From contig CAJOQB010000073.1 in NCBI GenBank assembly GCA_905236405.1, positions 1-5,094 of the forward strand: a stretch of DNA of 5,094 nucleotides, read 5' to 3'. Of this stretch, positions 4,039-5,094 are shown in pieces. Source of the DNA: an uncultured Bacteroidales bacterium. Lineage in GTDB: Bacteria > Bacteroidota > Bacteroidia > Bacteroidales > P3. Position 1 is the stretch's first letter; every line of letters begins with the position of its first letter. The position numbers were made by a program, and so were the translations under genes. The notes under the pieces are model-generated. The model had not been told where the DNA came from. It saw only the letters and a program-made list of their open reading frames with translations, and made no database searches.

Positions 4039-5094
4039 TTAGTCGGCTTCGTAGATGAGGAGCTGTCCGTCGACGTACATGAAGAGGAGCGGGTCTTTGT
4101 CGTTGTTCTTGAAGAGCCAGCATCCACCGTTCTCGCGGTCAATCTCCATAGTTTTGTATTTGCGGCTGACGCGTTGTTGTGCCAAGAGGTTGTCGCTCTT
4201 GTCGAAGACCTGCACCAGGTTCTCGCTGCCGTCGCGTACCATGATGTACACCAGGTCGCCGCTTACGGCATAGGCCACCATGTCGACATTGTAGGTGCTG
4301 TTGACATATTCGCGTACCACGACGACGTTGGTGGGACGGTAGTCATACCAGTAGCTGTTGCAGTAGCCCCAGAAGCCAGGCCAGTAGAGCGGGTGCCAAG
4401 GGATGGGATCCCAGTAGCAGATGTGCATGTGGATGTGATGGTGGTGGTGCGGGTGGTGGAAGTAGGGGGCAGGATGCATCGGACGTGCGGAGGGAGGCAT
4501 GGGACGACCCGGATGGTCGGGAGTGGCATAGCCGCCTGCAGGAGGACGTCCGGCACCAGGCTGTCCGCTGTGACCGCCAGGGTTGTCACCGCGTCCAGGA
4601 GCGCCAGGGGTGCCAGGACCGCCGGGGGTGTTGTCGCCACGGTTGGTGACGCCGGTAGGCCGTGTGCGGGTGGGTGTGGTGGTGCGGTCGGGTGACGACG
4701 AGGTGCGAGGATTGGTGGTACTGGGTGTGGTGCGAGGACTGGTCGTCGGGGCACTTGGACGGGTGGTAGGAGTGTTGTGGGTGGGAGCACTCGGACGGGC
4801 GGTCGGGGTGCTGGTGCTGCGGCTCGGAGCGGGGGTGGCGCTGCGGTTAGGAGCCGACACGTTGCTGCGGCTGGGGCTTGCATTAGAGCTGCGGCTTGGA
4901 GCCGACACATTGCTGCGGCTGGGTGAGGAGTAGCTGGAACTGCGGCTGGGGCTTGCACTGGAGCTGCGGCTGGGGCTTGCACTGGAGCTGTGGCTGGGCG
5001 AGGAGTAGCTGGAACTACGGCTCGACGACGAGCTGCTGGAGCTACGGCTGGAGGAGGAGTGGCTGGAACTGCTATGTGAGGAAGAGACAGAACC
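4039..5094 (-). CDS. Ser/Arg-, Pro/Thr-, Gly- and His-rich low-complexity protein, N-terminus outside the window
   Basis: The frame runs 351 residues from the right edge to TAA 4039-4041 and is open at the edge, so the N-terminus, including any signal peptide, is missing. A GTG at 4906-4908 is internal to the repeats and is not a credible start. Regions in the visible fragment are: Ser-rich with SRSSS, YSSPSRS and SASPSRS repeats (about 1-95); Thr/Pro/Ala/Arg-rich linker with RPSAPT repeats (about 96-145); Gly/Pro-rich, collagen-like (about 150-195); a His cluster HHPHHHHHIHMH (213-224); a Trp/Tyr-rich stretch (CYWDPIPWHPLYWPGFWGY, about 226-244); and a globular, probably beta-rich C-terminal domain of about 97 residues (255-351). 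I recognise no named family. The composition suggests an exported or envelope protein with a flexible stalk and possible metal binding at the His cluster; both are inferences. The lipoprotein gene follows on the same strand after a GC-rich palindrome. Confidence 0.8.
   Translation of the reverse strand, partial: GSVSSSHSSSSHSSSSRSSSSSSSSRSSSYSSPSHSSSASPSRSSSASPSRSSSYSSPSRSNVSAPSRSSNASPSRSNVSAPNRSATPAPSRSTSTPTARPSAPTHNTPTTRPSAPTTSPRTTPSTTNPRTSSSPDRTTTPTRTRPTGVTNRGDNTPGGPGTPGAPGRGDNPGGHSGQPGAGRPPAGGYATPDHPGRPMPPSARPMHPAPYFHHPHHHHHIHMHICYWDPIPWHPLYWPGFWGYCNSYWYDYRPTNVVVVREYVNSTYNVDMVAYAVSGDLVYIMVRDGSENLVQVFDKSDNLLAQQRVSRKYKTMEIDRENGGCWLFKNNDKDPLLFMYVDGQLLIYEAD
4852..5019 (-). repeat. imperfect tandem coding repeats (24-, 27- and 48-bp units)
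   Basis: Within the Ser-rich segment, 24-bp units at 4945-4968 and 4969-4992 differ at one base and encode the octapeptide repeat with SASPSRS. Two 27-bp units at 4918-4944 and 4993-5019 differ at two bases and encode YSSPS with neighbouring Ser/Arg. A 24-bp match with one mismatch links 4852-4875 and 4900-4923 at a 48-bp period (VSAP-type units). The near-identity at DNA level, beyond what the amino acids demand, points to recent duplication or slippage. Confidence 0.7.

Noticed and set aside
4263..4982. 239-codon leftward Ala/Pro-rich frame overlapping the Ser/His-rich gene
   Set aside because: It is an out-of-frame reading of the same repeats. The 4039-5094 frame is longer, stays open to the edge and ends in a plausible folded domain.

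Overview
The window looks like a chromosomal stretch of a Bacteroidales bacterium (Bacteroides, Prevotella or Porphyromonas type). Three signs point there: an RsmA/KsgA protein with a Bacteroides-type N-terminus and core, octamers fitting the Bacteroidota -7 consensus TAnnTTTG in the one divergent intergenic region, and typical Bacteroidota surface proteins (an O-antigen-ligase-family polymerase or ligase, an SCG-type lipoprotein ending in an aromatic residue, and a low-complexity Ser/Arg/Pro protein). The genus cannot be fixed from the sequence.

Layout, left to right. Bases 1-306 hold the very end of a possible rightward gene, a good rho-independent terminator (41-77), and a gene-free stretch with a cluster of GTCTCA/TGAGAC hexamers that includes a perfect 23-bp tandem duplication. 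Bases 307-1631 hold a leftward two-gene unit: rsmA/ksgA (16S rRNA dimethyltransferase) followed 2 nt later by a six-helix membrane protein resembling the MntP manganese exporters. Bases 1632-1880 are a divergent control region with one -7-like box facing each way. It also contains a GC-rich rsmA leader with an uninterrupted run of eight C (leftward strand) and a short upstream reading frame. Bases 1881-3134 hold a rightward polytopic protein of the O-antigen ligase/Wzy family. Its last codons lie inside a hairpin that probably terminates transcription for both it and the convergent lipoprotein gene (3158-3934). A strong GC-rich palindrome separates that lipoprotein from a large leftward Ser-rich, Pro/Thr-rich, Gly/Pro-rich and His-rich protein (4039-5094), whose N-terminus lies beyond the right edge.

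The genes are a mix of housekeeping (rRNA methylation), possible metal homeostasis (MntP-like) and cell-surface functions (polysaccharide polymerisation or ligation, outer-membrane lipoprotein, repeat-rich protein). I see no clear multi-gene novel system, mobile element, CRISPR array, tRNA or rRNA. The least explained items are the repeat/His-rich protein, the GTCTCA cluster, the poly-C leader of rsmA and the divergent MntP-like protein.
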